A DNA stretch of 64,000 bases, taken from Pseudomonas anguilliseptica. GTDB taxonomy: Bacteria > Pseudomonadota > Gammaproteobacteria > Pseudomonadales > Pseudomonadaceae. Location: contig NZ_JAEIOI010000002.1 of assembly GCF_021375795.1 (NCBI RefSeq), forward strand, positions 558,001 through 622,000, read 5' to 3'. Shown in pieces: positions 1-8,571 of this stretch (its first letter is position 1; each line of letters begins with the position of its first letter). The notes below the pieces were generated by a model. The model was not told the origin of the DNA. It searched no databases and saw only the letters and a program-made list of their open reading frames with translations. Position numbers and translations under genes: made by a program.

Positions 1-1
1 C

Positions 2-2875
2 AGTGAAGCCCCTAACACGGCCACTCGTACGATCAGCTTCGTGGCTAACGATGGTCAGAGTGATAGCACGGCAGCTACCAAGACTGTCAGTATCACGGCC
101 GTTAATGATGCACCACTGGTTACGGCTCCGATAACCATCGGCGTTACCGAGGATACGCCCAGCGCCATTACAGGCATCAGCTTCAGTGATGTCGATGCTG
201 GTAGCAGTTCGGTCACCGTAACCCTGTCCGTTACCTCGGGCAGCCTGGCCGCTACCAGCGACGGCGGCGTGACGATTGGCGGCACCAGCAGCGCGTTAAC
301 CCTTACGGGCAGCATCAGCAACATCAATACCTTTATAGCCGGCAGCAATGTCAGCTTTACCACAGCAGCCAACGCCACAGCCGACGTCACGCTGACTGCC
401 AGCATCAACGATGGGGGCAATACCGGCAGCGGTGGCGCGCAAAGCGCCAACGACGTCATCACGTTGCAGGTTACGGCCATCAACGATGCGCCGACTATTA
501 CTGCGCCAGGTTCTATTTCCATCACTGAAGATGTGCCAGGTGCCCTGACCGGTATCTCGTTCGCCGATGTAGATGCCGGCAGCGGCAACGTAACAGTGAC
601 CCTTTCAGTGGCCAGCGGCACGCTCAGTGCCACCAGTAGCGGTGGCGTTACTGTTGGCGGCACTGCAAGCGCCTTAACCCTGAGCGGCACTATTGCCGAT
701 ATCAATGCCTTTATCGCGGCATCCGGGGTCAGCTTCACCACCGCCAGCAACGCCGTCTCCAACGTTACGCTAACCGTTGCGATCAACGATGGCGGCAATT
801 CTGGCAGCGGCGGCGCACAAACCGACAGCACCACGGTGACGCTCACTGTCACGGCGGTGAACGACGCACCCGTTAACTCGCTCCCTGCGGCGCAGAGCGT
901 CGATCAAGACTCCAGCCTGGTATTCAACAATGGCAACGGCAACCTGATCAGCATCAGCGATGTGGATGCTGGCTCCAATAGCGTCGAAGTAACGCTTGCC
1001 GCCAGCAATGGCCTGCTGACGCTCGGCAGTACCAGCGGGCTCTCCTTCCAGGTGGGCTCGGGCACTGGTGATGCGACGATGACCTTCGCAGGTAGCCTCG
1101 TGAATATCAACAACGCCCTGAACGGCCTGACCTTTACCCCTACCAGCGGTTACAACGGCCCGGCAAGCCTGCAGATCACCAGCGACGACCTGGGCAGCAG
1201 TGGCAGCGGCGGCGCGCAGACCGATACCGATACACTCACTATCACCGTCAATAGCCTCAACCCGCGCATCACCTCCGTCAGCTCCAGCACTGCAGATGGC
1301 ACCTACAAAGTCGGCGATACCGTCACCATCACTACCACTTTCAGTGAGGCGGTGACAGTCGCTGGCGGCACACCGACATTGTTGCTAGAAACGGGCAGTG
1401 TCGACCGCATTGCCACCTATGTGTCCGGCTCTGGCAGTAATACCCTGACCTTCAGTTATACAGTGCAGGCCGGAGATCTCAGCGCAGATCTGGATTACCA
1501 ATCCACAGCCGCCCTTGGCCTTAATGGCGCGACCATCCGTGGAGCAACATCTAATGATGCCGTGCTTACACTACCGACTATGGGCACTGCAGGTTCATTA
1601 GGCGCTAACAAAGACATTGCTATCGATGGCGTCGCCGCCACAGTCAGCTCGGTATCTGTGCCAGCCAACGGCACCTACGTGGCCGGGCAAAACCTCGATT
1701 TCACTGTCAACTTGTCGGAAAGCGTCATCGTCGACACCACCGGCGGAACACCACGAATAGCGATCACCCTAGACACTGGCGGAACTGTCTATGCGAGCTA
1801 TCTGTCAGGCTCCGGCAGCAGTGCCTTGGTCTTCCGCTTGACGGTGGCCAATGGTCAGATGGACAGCAATGGCATCAGCCTGGGCGGTAGCATCGACGCC
1901 CATGACGGCACCCTGCGCGACGCGGCCGGCAATAACAGCATTACCACCTTGAACTCGGTCGGCAGCACGACCGCGGTATTGGTCGACGCCGTTGCGCCGC
2001 AAGTAAACGCCATCAGCCTGGATAGCGCCTCGCCCACCAACGCCTCCAGCGTTACCTTTACCGTGACCTTCAGTGAAGACGTCAGTGGCGTTGATATCAG
2101 TGATTTCAGCCTGGTAACCAGCGGTAGCGTCAACGCCACTCTGCAATCGCTGACACAGATTGATCCACGCACTTACCAGGTAACAGTCGACAGCATCACC
2201 GGGCTTGGCAACCTGGGGCTGAACCTGAATGCCAATGGCACCGGTATCACCGATAACGCCAGCAATGCCATAGCCAGTGCCTTCACGGGCCAGGCTTACA
2301 CTATTGGTATTCCGGCGGTCACGCCAACGCCCGATGTCACGGGGGATCCGGAATTCCGCACGTCTGACCCGGTGACACTGCCGAACTTACCGAATGTTCC
2401 GCTGCAACCGCAGATTTTCGGCCCGCCAACCGGTGACATCGGTTCACCGCTGGTCTTTTCGCCGCTGTTCGAGCAACGCACGCTAGGCAGCAGCGTCCCG
2501 CCTTTGGGCAATATTTTCATCAGTAACGGTGCCCTGGCCCCGAGCTTTATCGCGCAAGTATTTACCAGTAGCGACAGTGGCGGTAACGGTTCCGGTGCTG
2601 GTTTCCTCGGTTTCGGTGGCGGTGACGGCGGCGTATTCGGCTCCAGTACTCTATCTGGCATATTCGGCAAGGAAAGCGCGCCGGAGGCTGGGCAACTGAA
2701 GGTCTTCGACGGCAAAACATGGGGTAGCAGTGACGCCAGCCAGGGGCTCAGAGGGGTCTTTGGCGCGCCAACGCTGAGCCAGCAACTGGATGATCTGCAT
2801 AAAGCAGAGCACCGCCAGGTTCGTGAACTGGCCCAGGCACTGGGACAATTTGAAACCACGACACCGCAAGCCTGA
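2..2875 (+). CDS. C-terminal part of a giant tandem-repeat surface or secreted protein (5' end outside window)
   Basis: The reading frame is open from the first bases of the window, so the true start lies to the left; a GTG at 41 is internal. The visible 957 residues hold three cadherin/VCBS-like modules of 126-133 residues, each opening with NDAP and carrying a DVDAG motif. About 300 residues of bacterial Ig-like modules follow (SxxDGTYKVGDTVTI, ATYVSGSGSNTL, VTFSEDVSG). The last ~190 residues are a Pro- then Gly-rich tail (GFLGFGGGDGG) ending in a charged helical stretch (DDLHKAEHRQVRELAQALGQ). No GGxGxDxxx RTX nonapeptides are seen. The composition, poor in Cys and rich in Ser, Thr, Gly and Asp, fits a large adhesin. 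The TolC gene 55 bases downstream suggests type I-like secretion; that is inference. Function and true length cannot be told from here. Confidence 0.85.
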   Translation, partial: SEAPNTATRTISFVANDGQSDSTAATKTVSITAVNDAPLVTAPITIGVTEDTPSAITGISFSDVDAGSSSVTVTLSVTSGSLAATSDGGVTIGGTSSALTLTGSISNINTFIAGSNVSFTTAANATADVTLTASINDGGNTGSGGAQSANDVITLQVTAINDAPTITAPGSISITEDVPGALTGISFADVDAGSGNVTVTLSVASGTLSATSSGGVTVGGTASALTLSGTIADINAFIAASGVSFTTASNAVSNVTLTVAINDGGNSGSGGAQTDSTTVTLTVTAVNDAPVNSLPAAQSVDQDSSLVFNNGNGNLISISDVDAGSNSVEVTLAASNGLLTLGSTSGLSFQVGSGTGDATMTFAGSLVNINNALNGLTFTPTSGYNGPASLQITSDDLGSSGSGGAQTDTDTLTITVNSLNPRITSVSSSTADGTYKVGDTVTITTTFSEAVTVAGGTPTLLLETGSVDRIATYVSGSGSNTLTFSYTVQAGDLSADLDYQSTAALGLNGATIRGATSNDAVLTLPTMGTAGSLGANKDIAIDGVAATVSSVSVPANGTYVAGQNLDFTVNLSESVIVDTTGGTPRIAITLDTGGTVYASYLSGSGSSALVFRLTVANGQMDSNGISLGGSIDAHDGTLRDAAGNNSITTLNSVGSTTAVLVDAVAPQVNAISLDSASPTNASSVTFTVTFSEDVSGVDISDFSLVTSGSVNATLQSLTQIDPRTYQVTVDSITGLGNLGLNLNANGTGITDNASNAIASAFTGQAYTIGIPAVTPTPDVTGDPEFRTSDPVTLPNLPNVPLQPQIFGPPTGDIGSPLVFSPLFEQRTLGSSVPPLGNIFISNGALAPSFIAQVFTSSDSGGNGSGAGFLGFGGGDGGVFGSSTLSGIFGKESAPEAGQLKVFDGKTWGSSDASQGLRGVFGAPTLSQQLDDLHKAEHRQVRELAQALGQFETTTPQA
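104..1258 (+). repeat. Three tandem ~126-codon modules in the repeat protein
   Basis: Units at 104-481, 482-859 and 860-1258 encode modules that each begin NDAP and end in a beta strand before the next NDAP. Units 1 and 2 are both exactly 126 codons and share most residues (GISFxDVDAGS, GGVTxGGT, SINDGGN/AINDGGN, SGSGGAQ). Unit 3 is longer and more diverged but keeps DVDAGS and SGSGGAQTD. The array probably continues left of the window. Confidence 0.85.
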
Positions 2876-2930
2876 ACACAACAAAAATTTAGCTAAGCGC
2901 TTCAAGCCGTTTTTAGGGGGCGGCCCAAGG

Positions 2931-4427
2931 ATGAATAATAAATACAAGCTGTTCAGCGTAAGCCTGCTTGCACTGGCCATCAGCGGTTGTGCCGTCACCA
3001 GCCAACCCATCGACCGCAGCGTCAGTGAACAACGCGCGCAGGCTGATTTGCAGAGCATGTTCAAGGACCAGGAGCCGCTCAATGGCCCATTGACGCTGCA
3101 CGACGCCATGGCCCGCGCAGTCAAGTACAACCTTGAGGCCCGGTTGAAGGTGATGGAGGAAGCCCTGGCCCAACGCCAGGTCGATCTTGCCTCCTTTGAC
3201 ATGCTGCCGCGTATGGCCCTCTCCGCCGGCTACGCAGGCCGTGACAATGTCAGCGCATCCAGTAGTGAAAGCATCAAGACCGGTACCCAATCGCTGGAGC
3301 CTTCCACGTCCCAGGATCGCGACCGAGGCGTAGCGGATCTGACCATGGTGTGGAACGTGCTGGACTTTGGTGTGGCCTACGTCAGCGCCAAACAACAAGG
3401 CGATCAACGCCTGATCGTTCAGGAGCGCCGCCGCAAGGTAGTCAATACGATCATTCAGGATGTGCGCTCGGCATATTGGCGGGCGTTGGCGGCCGAACGC
3501 CTGCTCGCCCAGATCGACAGCCTGATGGTGCGTGTCAATCAGGCGCGTGATAACAGTCAACGTCTGAGCGAACAGCGCATTGGTGACCCCGTTCAGGCCC
3601 TCAGCTATCAACGCGCCCTGATCGAAGCCACCCGCCAGTTGGAAGACCAGCGCCGCGCCTTGTCTCTAGCCAAGACCGAACTGGCGACGCTGATCAACCT
3701 GCCGATCGGCAGCAATGTCAGCCTGGCCGCCAGTGATGATTACCCAGTGCCGCAACTCAATGTCGACCTCAGCGTGTTGGAACAGGAAGCGCTGGCCACC
3801 CGTCCAGAGCTGCGTGAGCAAGACTATCAAGCACGCATCAGTGCCGCAGAAACGCGTAAGGCCATGCTGCGTCTGTTGCCCGGTCTGGAGTTCTCCGCCG
3901 GCGGTCACTACGACAGCAACAGCTTTCTGGTTAACCAGAGCTGGGCAGACTATGGCGTGAAGATCACCTGGAACCTGTTTAACGTGCTCTCGGCACCCGC
4001 TTCCATCAATGTCGCCAAAGCCGGTGAGCAAGTCGCCGAAGCCCGCCGTCAGGCCATGTCCATGGCCATTCTGGCGCAGCTTTATGTAGCCAACGCCAAC
4101 TTCAACGAAGCCCAACGCCAATTCCAGACTAGCCAGCAGTTGGCAGGGCTCGACAGCCAGATCGTCGAGCAACTGCGCAACCGCTACAAAGCCCAGGGTA
4201 TTGGCGAGCTGGAGCTGATCCAGGGTGAGTTGAATGCACTGCAGGCCAATCTACGCCGTGACCTGTCTTATGCCGAGCTGCGCAACAGCTATGGTCAGCT
4301 GTTCGCCAGTGCCGGTCTTGATCCGTTACCGGAACAACTGCCATCGGACGAGTTGAGTGCTATTGCAGACGCGCTGAGCAACACCGAAACACGCTGGCAA
4401 CAAGGCAATATCCGCCCAGGTATTTAA
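2931..4427 (+). CDS. TolC-family outer-membrane channel, predicted lipoprotein
   Basis: The protein has 498 residues and two outer membrane efflux protein repeats, as in TolC/OprM channels that cross the outer membrane and periplasm. The ATG at 2931 is chosen because it begins a signal peptide with a lipobox (LALAISGC, Cys20) and follows a GGGGGCGG stretch; an upstream in-frame ATG at 2790 lies inside the previous gene and gives no signal peptide. Long helical segments rich in Gln, Arg and Ala (for example RQLEDQRRALSLAKTELATL) are typical of the alpha barrel. It probably shares a transcript with the repeat protein and may be its exit channel, as TolC-like proteins are for type I-secreted adhesins. 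The matching ABC and adaptor genes are not downstream, so they would have to be to the left or elsewhere. The gene is closed by a strong terminator. Confidence 0.9.
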   Translation: MNNKYKLFSVSLLALAISGCAVTSQPIDRSVSEQRAQADLQSMFKDQEPLNGPLTLHDAMARAVKYNLEARLKVMEEALAQRQVDLASFDMLPRMALSAGYAGRDNVSASSSESIKTGTQSLEPSTSQDRDRGVADLTMVWNVLDFGVAYVSAKQQGDQRLIVQERRRKVVNTIIQDVRSAYWRALAAERLLAQIDSLMVRVNQARDNSQRLSEQRIGDPVQALSYQRALIEATRQLEDQRRALSLAKTELATLINLPIGSNVSLAASDDYPVPQLNVDLSVLEQEALATRPELREQDYQARISAAETRKAMLRLLPGLEFSAGGHYDSNSFLVNQSWADYGVKITWNLFNVLSAPASINVAKAGEQVAEARRQAMSMAILAQLYVANANFNEAQRQFQTSQQLAGLDSQIVEQLRNRYKAQGIGELELIQGELNALQANLRRDLSYAELRNSYGQLFASAGLDPLPEQLPSDELSAIADALSNTETRWQQGNIRPGI

Positions 4428-4440
4428 CCCAACTCCAAGC

Positions 4441-4476
4441 AATAAAAAAGGCGCTGAGATCAGCGCCTTTTTTATT
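4441..4476. terminator. Bidirectional intrinsic terminator
   Basis: A perfect stem GGCGCTGA/TCAGCGCC (4450-4457 and 4460-4467) is flanked by an A-run on the left and a T-run on the right. It can stop transcripts from the TolC gene on the plus strand and from the ABC exporter gene converging on the minus strand. Confidence 0.9.
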
Positions 4477-4537
4477 GCCAGAAACCATGCGGGTGGATGA
4501 AAAAGTGTTATCCGCCCTACTTTTGCCGGCTCTGCTA

Positions 4538-6316
4538 TTAGTGCTGCAGATGGCCGTAGAGCTTGGCATAGAGCCCGCCTTCGGCAATCAACTCCTGGTG
4601 ACCACCGTCTTCGGCGATGCTGCCACCATCGAACACCAGCACTCGATCCGCCTGCTTAACCGCGCTCAGGCGGTGGGCGATGATCAACGTGGTGCGGCCA
4701 TGGAGGAATTGATTGAGCGCCTGGTGCAGGGCGTATTCGGTGGCGGCGTCCAGGGCCGAGGTGGCCTCATCAAGGATCACCACTTTCGGCTCAGCCAGCA
4801 CCATACGGGCAATGGCCAGGCGCTGACGCTGACCACCGGAGAGGCGTACACCGGAGCGGCCGACGATGCTGTCCAAGCCTTGCGGCAAGGCCTGGATGGT
4901 ATCGGCCAGCTGGGCGATCTGCAGGGCGTGCCAGCAGGCCTCGTCACTGCGTTCGCGGCCCATGCACAGGTTGGCGCGCACTGTGTCGTTGAATAGCGCC
5001 GGATGCTGCAGCACCACCGCCACATGCTCGCGTACGGCTTCCAGACCGATTTCTTCCTGGCTGCTGCCGCCAAAACGGATGGTTCCCGCCTGCGGCGTGT
5101 ACAAGCCGAGCAGCAGCTGCACCAGGGTGCTCTTACCACCGCCACTGGCACCAACGATGGCGACCTTCTCACCCGGTGCGATGCTCAGATTGAGGTGATC
5201 CAGCACCGGTTCATCGTTATAGGCAAAGGTCAGCCCGCTGACTTCGATGCCCACTGTGTCGCGACCCTTGAACGGGTCGACGCGGCCGGGGTATTGCGGC
5301 TCGTCCTTGCGTGCCAGCAGCTCGTTGATCCGGCTCAAAGCACCACCGGCGGCGTAGAAGGCATATTGCAGGCTGAGCAGCTGCTCAACCGGACCGATCA
5401 TGAACCACAGGTAACTGAACACCGCGAGCATCTGGCCGATCGACAGGTCGGAGAACAGTACGGTGAGCATCGCCGCCGCGCGGAACACGTCGATACCAAA
5501 CTGGAACAACAGACCGCTGGCGCGATTCGAAGCATCGGTCTTCCACTGCGAGGCCACGGCGTAGTCGCGCACTTCCTTGGCGCGGCCGCCCAAGCGGCCG
5601 AGGAAAAAGCCCTGGCGGTTGCCGGCGCGGATTTCCTGAATCGCTTCGAGGGTTTCGGTCAGCGCCTGGGTAAAGCGCGAAGTGCTGTCGTTCTCCAGCT
5701 TCTTCAGGTGTTTGACCCGTTTGCCCAGCTGCACAGTGGCGTAGATCACCAGCGGGTTGAACAGCAGGATCAGTAACGCCAGCTGCCAGTGCATCCAGAT
5801 CAGAATCGCCGAGGTGCCCGCCAGAGTGAGCATGGCCACCAGAAAGCGGCTGAGGGTTTCACCGACAAACTTGTCCAGGGTGTCGAGGTCGGTGACCAGG
5901 TGCGTGGTTACGGTGCCGCCGCCAAGGCTTTCGTACTCACCAAGGGAAATCCGCTTGAGCCGCTCGATCAGGCGAATACGGATGCGGTAGACGATGTCTT
6001 TCGACAAGCGGGCGAACAGCCGCGCCTGCAGCACGTTGAACACCAGCGCACCACCGCGCAGTAACAGGGTCAGCACCAGCATCAGGCCGATATAGCCGGC
6101 GGCGGTTTCCCAGTGCGCCGGCAGGAAGTTGTCCATCACCTTGAGCGCGGCGTCACCGTCGTTGAGCAGCACTTCGTCGACCAGAAGCGGCAGCAGCAGC
6201 GGGATCGGCACGCTGCACAGGGTCGCCAGTACAGCAACCAGGTTGGCCCAGATCAGCGCCTTCTTGTGCTGCAGGGCCAGCCGACGAATCTCGGCCCAGC
6301 TCAACCGGTCAGGCAT
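4538..6316 (-). CDS. ABC exporter, fused membrane and ATPase domains (MsbA-like half transporter)
   Basis: The product has 592 residues. The N-terminal ~310 residues form a six-helix ABC exporter membrane domain. The ATPase domain has Walker A GASGGGKST, signature LSGGQRQR, Walker B VVILDEATSALD and H-loop IIAHRLS. Such proteins work as homo- or heterodimers that export lipids, drugs or peptides; the substrate here is unknown. The ATG at 6316 gives MPDRLSWAEI and follows GGAG at a proper distance; it overlaps the end of the DsbA-like gene by 8 bases, so the two are likely translationally coupled. An in-frame upstream ATG at 6379 lies deep in that gene and is less likely. It converges on the TolC gene across a shared terminator and is not obviously its partner. 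Confidence 0.9.
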   Translation of the reverse strand: MPDRLSWAEIRRLALQHKKALIWANLVAVLATLCSVPIPLLLPLLVDEVLLNDGDAALKVMDNFLPAHWETAAGYIGLMLVLTLLLRGGALVFNVLQARLFARLSKDIVYRIRIRLIERLKRISLGEYESLGGGTVTTHLVTDLDTLDKFVGETLSRFLVAMLTLAGTSAILIWMHWQLALLILLFNPLVIYATVQLGKRVKHLKKLENDSTSRFTQALTETLEAIQEIRAGNRQGFFLGRLGGRAKEVRDYAVASQWKTDASNRASGLLFQFGIDVFRAAAMLTVLFSDLSIGQMLAVFSYLWFMIGPVEQLLSLQYAFYAAGGALSRINELLARKDEPQYPGRVDPFKGRDTVGIEVSGLTFAYNDEPVLDHLNLSIAPGEKVAIVGASGGGKSTLVQLLLGLYTPQAGTIRFGGSSQEEIGLEAVREHVAVVLQHPALFNDTVRANLCMGRERSDEACWHALQIAQLADTIQALPQGLDSIVGRSGVRLSGGQRQRLAIARMVLAEPKVVILDEATSALDAATEYALHQALNQFLHGRTTLIIAHRLSAVKQADRVLVFDGGSIAEDGGHQELIAEGGLYAKLYGHLQH

Positions 6317-6941
6317 GGGTGTTGCGCTCCAGCCAGCGCGCCAGCAAGGGTTGTAACGCTTCCAGAGGCTGATAGCCATTGGTTAGCAAGGCCAGTTGGC
6401 CGTCGCGTTCAGCGAGCAGCGTGGGAAAGCCGGCAATGCCCAAATCCTGGGTCCAGCTGAAGTCGGCGGCAGTGGCAACACGCTGTGCGGCGCTGTCGAA
6501 GGCTTCGGCAAATTCGATGCGCGGAATCCCTGCACGCTCAGCCAACTCCACCAATACACTGGCGCGGGTGACATCAACGCCCTCGGTATAGAACGCGCGC
6601 TGGATCAACTGAGCCAGCGGCCAGACCAGTTCGGGGGCCAGGTTGCGCGCCGTGACCAATGCACGGCAGGCCGGTTCGGTGTCATAAACCAATCCTTCTG
6701 GCAGGCCGGCATTGAAGTTGAACAGCTGCCCGGTGCTGGCATTCACCGCCTGCCAGTACCCCAGGTAACGCACCCGAGCAGCGCCATCGATGGCCACACT
6801 GTCACGACGCAAGCCGCCGAGCACTAATTCCAGAGCGACGCCAGCCGCAGCGGCCTGCTCAGCGAGGGACTCCAGCACCGGGGCAAACCCCCAGCACCAT
6901 GAACACATCGGGTCCATCACATACAGCAGGCGTGCGCGCAT
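6309..6941 (-). CDS. DsbA-family thioredoxin-fold oxidoreductase (FrnE-like)
   Basis: The protein has 210 residues, with the active site near the N terminus (MDPMCSWCWGF, Cys13 and Cys16) inside a thioredoxin fold with a helical insertion, as in the DsbA/FrnE/HCCA-isomerase family. No signal peptide is visible, so it is probably cytoplasmic, unlike classical DsbA. Members act as disulfide oxidoreductases or isomerases; the substrate is unknown. It starts 2 bases after the trhO stop codon and overlaps the ABC exporter start, so the three genes form one operon. Confidence 0.85.
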   Translation of the reverse strand: MRARLLYVMDPMCSWCWGFAPVLESLAEQAAAAGVALELVLGGLRRDSVAIDGAARVRYLGYWQAVNASTGQLFNFNAGLPEGLVYDTEPACRALVTARNLAPELVWPLAQLIQRAFYTEGVDVTRASVLVELAERAGIPRIEFAEAFDSAAQRVATAADFSWTQDLGIAGFPTLLAERDGQLALLTNGYQPLEALQPLLARWLERNTHA

Positions 6942-6943
6942 GC

Positions 6944-7882
6944 TTAAGCCTCGCGGTTTTGTCGGGGGTTGTAGCCCAGTGGGTGCGGTTGGTTGCGCTC
7001 TTTGGCCAATTCAATCTGGCGTTGGCGCTCACGGGCACCGGCGCGGGTTTTCTCCGGTAACGAATCCCAGCAATGCGGGCAGCTGACGCCAGGGGTATAG
7101 AACTCAGACTGACGATCTGCCACCGAAACCGGCGTGCGGCAGGCGTGGCACTGGTCGTAGTCACCTTCGCTGAGGTCATGGCGCACGGTCACCCGGTTGT
7201 CGAAGACAAAGCAGTCGCCCTGCCATTTGCTCTGATCCTGCGGCACTTCTTCGAGGTACTTGAGGATGCCGCCCTTGAGGTGAAACACCTCCTCAAAACC
7301 CTCGCCGAGCATATAGCTGGAAGCCTTCTCGCAACGGATGCCGCCGGTACAGAACATCGCTACTTTTTTGTGCTTGGCCGGGTCGAAGTGCGCCTTGATG
7401 TACTCGGGAAACTCGCGGAACGACTTGGTTTTCGGGTCTACCGCACCTTCAAAGGTGCCAATCGACACTTCATAATCGTTGCGGGTATCGATCAGCAGCA
7501 CCTCAGGGTCACTGATCAGCGCGTTCCAGTCCTTGGGCTCAACATAGGTGCCGACTTTCTGGTTCGGGTCGACGCCGGGCACACCCAGGGTGACGATTTC
7601 TTTCTTCAGCTTGACCTTGGTGCGATAGAACGGCTGCTCGTCGCAGTAGGATTCCTTGTGGTCGATATCGGCCAGACGCGGGTCCAGGCCAAACCAGGCC
7701 ATCAGGCCATCGATAGCAGCGCGCGAGCCGGAGACGGTGCCATTGATGCCCTCCTCGGCCAGCAGCAAGGTGCCTTTCACGCCGTTATCCAGCATGCATT
7801 GCAGTAGCGGCTCACGCAGATCATGGAAGTCAGGCAGGGAAACGAATTTATACAGCGCGGCGACAACGATCTTGTCGGTCAT
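6944..7882 (-). CDS. trhO: tRNA uridine-34 hydroxylase (YceA/TrhO, rhodanese family)
   Basis: The product has 312 residues. The N-terminal ferredoxin-like region ([27 protein letters not shown]) and the rhodanese domain with active-site loop CTGGIRCEK (Cys178) are diagnostic of TrhO, which makes 5-hydroxyuridine at tRNA position 34 using oxygen. The C-terminal region has two Cys pairs (CHAC and CPHC) that could bind a metal. Of two adjacent ATGs, 7882 is preferred because the AAGGA is 7 bases upstream; it is too close to the ATG at 7888. First gene of the trhO-dsbA-like-ABC operon. Confidence 0.93.
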   Translation of the reverse strand: MTDKIVVAALYKFVSLPDFHDLREPLLQCMLDNGVKGTLLLAEEGINGTVSGSRAAIDGLMAWFGLDPRLADIDHKESYCDEQPFYRTKVKLKKEIVTLGVPGVDPNQKVGTYVEPKDWNALISDPEVLLIDTRNDYEVSIGTFEGAVDPKTKSFREFPEYIKAHFDPAKHKKVAMFCTGGIRCEKASSYMLGEGFEEVFHLKGGILKYLEEVPQDQSKWQGDCFVFDNRVTVRHDLSEGDYDQCHACRTPVSVADRQSEFYTPGVSCPHCWDSLPEKTRAGARERQRQIELAKERNQPHPLGYNPRQNREA

Positions 7883-7927
7883 ATGCATGTCCTTCAGTAG
7901 TCGCCCACGTAAAGGGCGGACCGGGAT

Positions 7928-8049
7928 ACAAACGTGACCAGCAGCGGCTTTGCCAGGCTGGAGGACCACAAAAAATTGCCGGGAGCAATTTTTGACGTCG
8001 CTCGCGACGGCCCCGCAGGGGTGGCCGCCATGGATGGCTGGTCACAAAC
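7928..8049. mobile_element. Candidate MITE-like element, 110 bp with 6 bp flanking direct repeats
   Basis: Direct repeats ACAAAC (7928-7933 and 8044-8049) flank a 110 bp unit. Its ends are inverted: GTGACCAGC at 7934-7942 and GCTGGTCAC at 8037-8045, the latter running 2 bases into the right direct repeat. Inside are perfect hairpins: an A/T-rich one, AAAAATTGC/GCAATTTTT (7971-7979, 7985-7993), and a GC one, CGTCGC/GCGACG (7996-8001, 8004-8009), then CCCC/GGGG arms nearby. There is no coding capacity. The architecture fits a non-autonomous transposable element or a structured repeat upstream of trhO. Naming it mobile is inference. Confidence 0.5.
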
Positions 8050-8074
8050 AAAACCGCCGGCGCTAGGCCGGCGG
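8044..8074 (-). terminator. Hairpin with T-run, possible terminator for bolA transcript
   Basis: Perfect 8 bp stem CCGCCGGC/GCCGGCGG (8054-8061 and 8067-8074) with a 5-base loop. Read on the minus strand it is followed by TTTTGTTTGTG. It lies about 190 bases beyond the bolA stop, behind a dispersed repeat, and just upstream of trhO. Confidence 0.45.
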
Positions 8075-8125
8075 GGTGTGCAGTTTACTGTCCTTGAGGG
8101 GAACCGTGTAGAGGCGAATTGCCTC

Positions 8126-8266
8126 AGAACCTGTTTAAGATCTGCTGCGCGTCGACCCTGCTGCGTTAAAAGCAGGCTCGGATGCTCATGTACAACTCGT
8201 ACACTGCGCGTCCTCGCCTGCTTTTGCCTTACGGGGCTCTAGCTCGCGAGATCGCAAGCAGGTTCT
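8126..8266. repeat. Dispersed intergenic repeat, short copy (element A)
   Basis: A 141 bp unit bounded by inverted ends AGAACCTG (8126-8133) and CAGGTTCT (8259-8266), extendable to an imperfect ~18 bp match through GATCT. Its sequence (GATCTGCTGCGCGTCG, CCCTGCTGCGTTAAAA, TGCTCATGTACA, GCTCGCGAGATC) recurs in inverted orientation at 34604-34823. It touches the bolA stop codon. It is probably a non-autonomous repeat family of this genome. Confidence 0.65.
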
Positions 8267-8559
8267 CAGTGGCCGCCCTTGCAGGTCGGCGAAGCCGGAG
8301 CCACGCCCTGTTGCGCCCATTCATCCGGGGTGTAGGTGTGCAGCGCCAGGGCATGGATCTGCCCCATCAACTCGCCTACGGCGGCATAGGCCTTCTGGTG
8401 GCGCTTGACCGCATTCAGGCCGGCGAACTGTTCGCTGACGATCACCGCTTTATAGTGGGTTTCCAGCCCTCGGCTGTGCATGTGGCTTTCATCCAGCACA
8501 TCAAGGTGCTGGGTTTGCAGACTCGCCAGGGCGGTCCGCAACAGATCGATCTTGGCCAT
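8266..8559 (-). CDS. bolA: BolA-family protein
   Basis: A 97-residue protein of the BolA family, which binds [2Fe-2S] clusters with monothiol glutaredoxins and in some bacteria also acts as a DNA-binding morphogene regulator. The family signature is clear: HLDVLDESHMHSRGLETHYKAV, with the helix-turn-helix-like NAVKRHQKAYAAVGELM. The ATG at 8559 gives the usual family N terminus (MAKIDLLRTALASLQ); an in-frame GTG at 8571 directly after the stop of the upstream gene is the alternative, and neither has a strong ribosome site, so coupling to the upstream gene is likely. The C-terminal tail (VAPASPTCKGGH) has an extra Cys. Confidence 0.93.
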   Translation of the reverse strand: MAKIDLLRTALASLQTQHLDVLDESHMHSRGLETHYKAVIVSEQFAGLNAVKRHQKAYAAVGELMGQIHALALHTYTPDEWAQQGVAPASPTCKGGH

Positions 8560-8571
8560 CGCGTCTGTCAC

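Noticed and set aside
4538..6316. ABC exporter as the type I partner of the repeat protein and TolC
   Set aside because: It is on the opposite strand, lies across a strong terminator, is coupled to the trhO/DsbA-like operon, and lacks an adaptor gene beside it.
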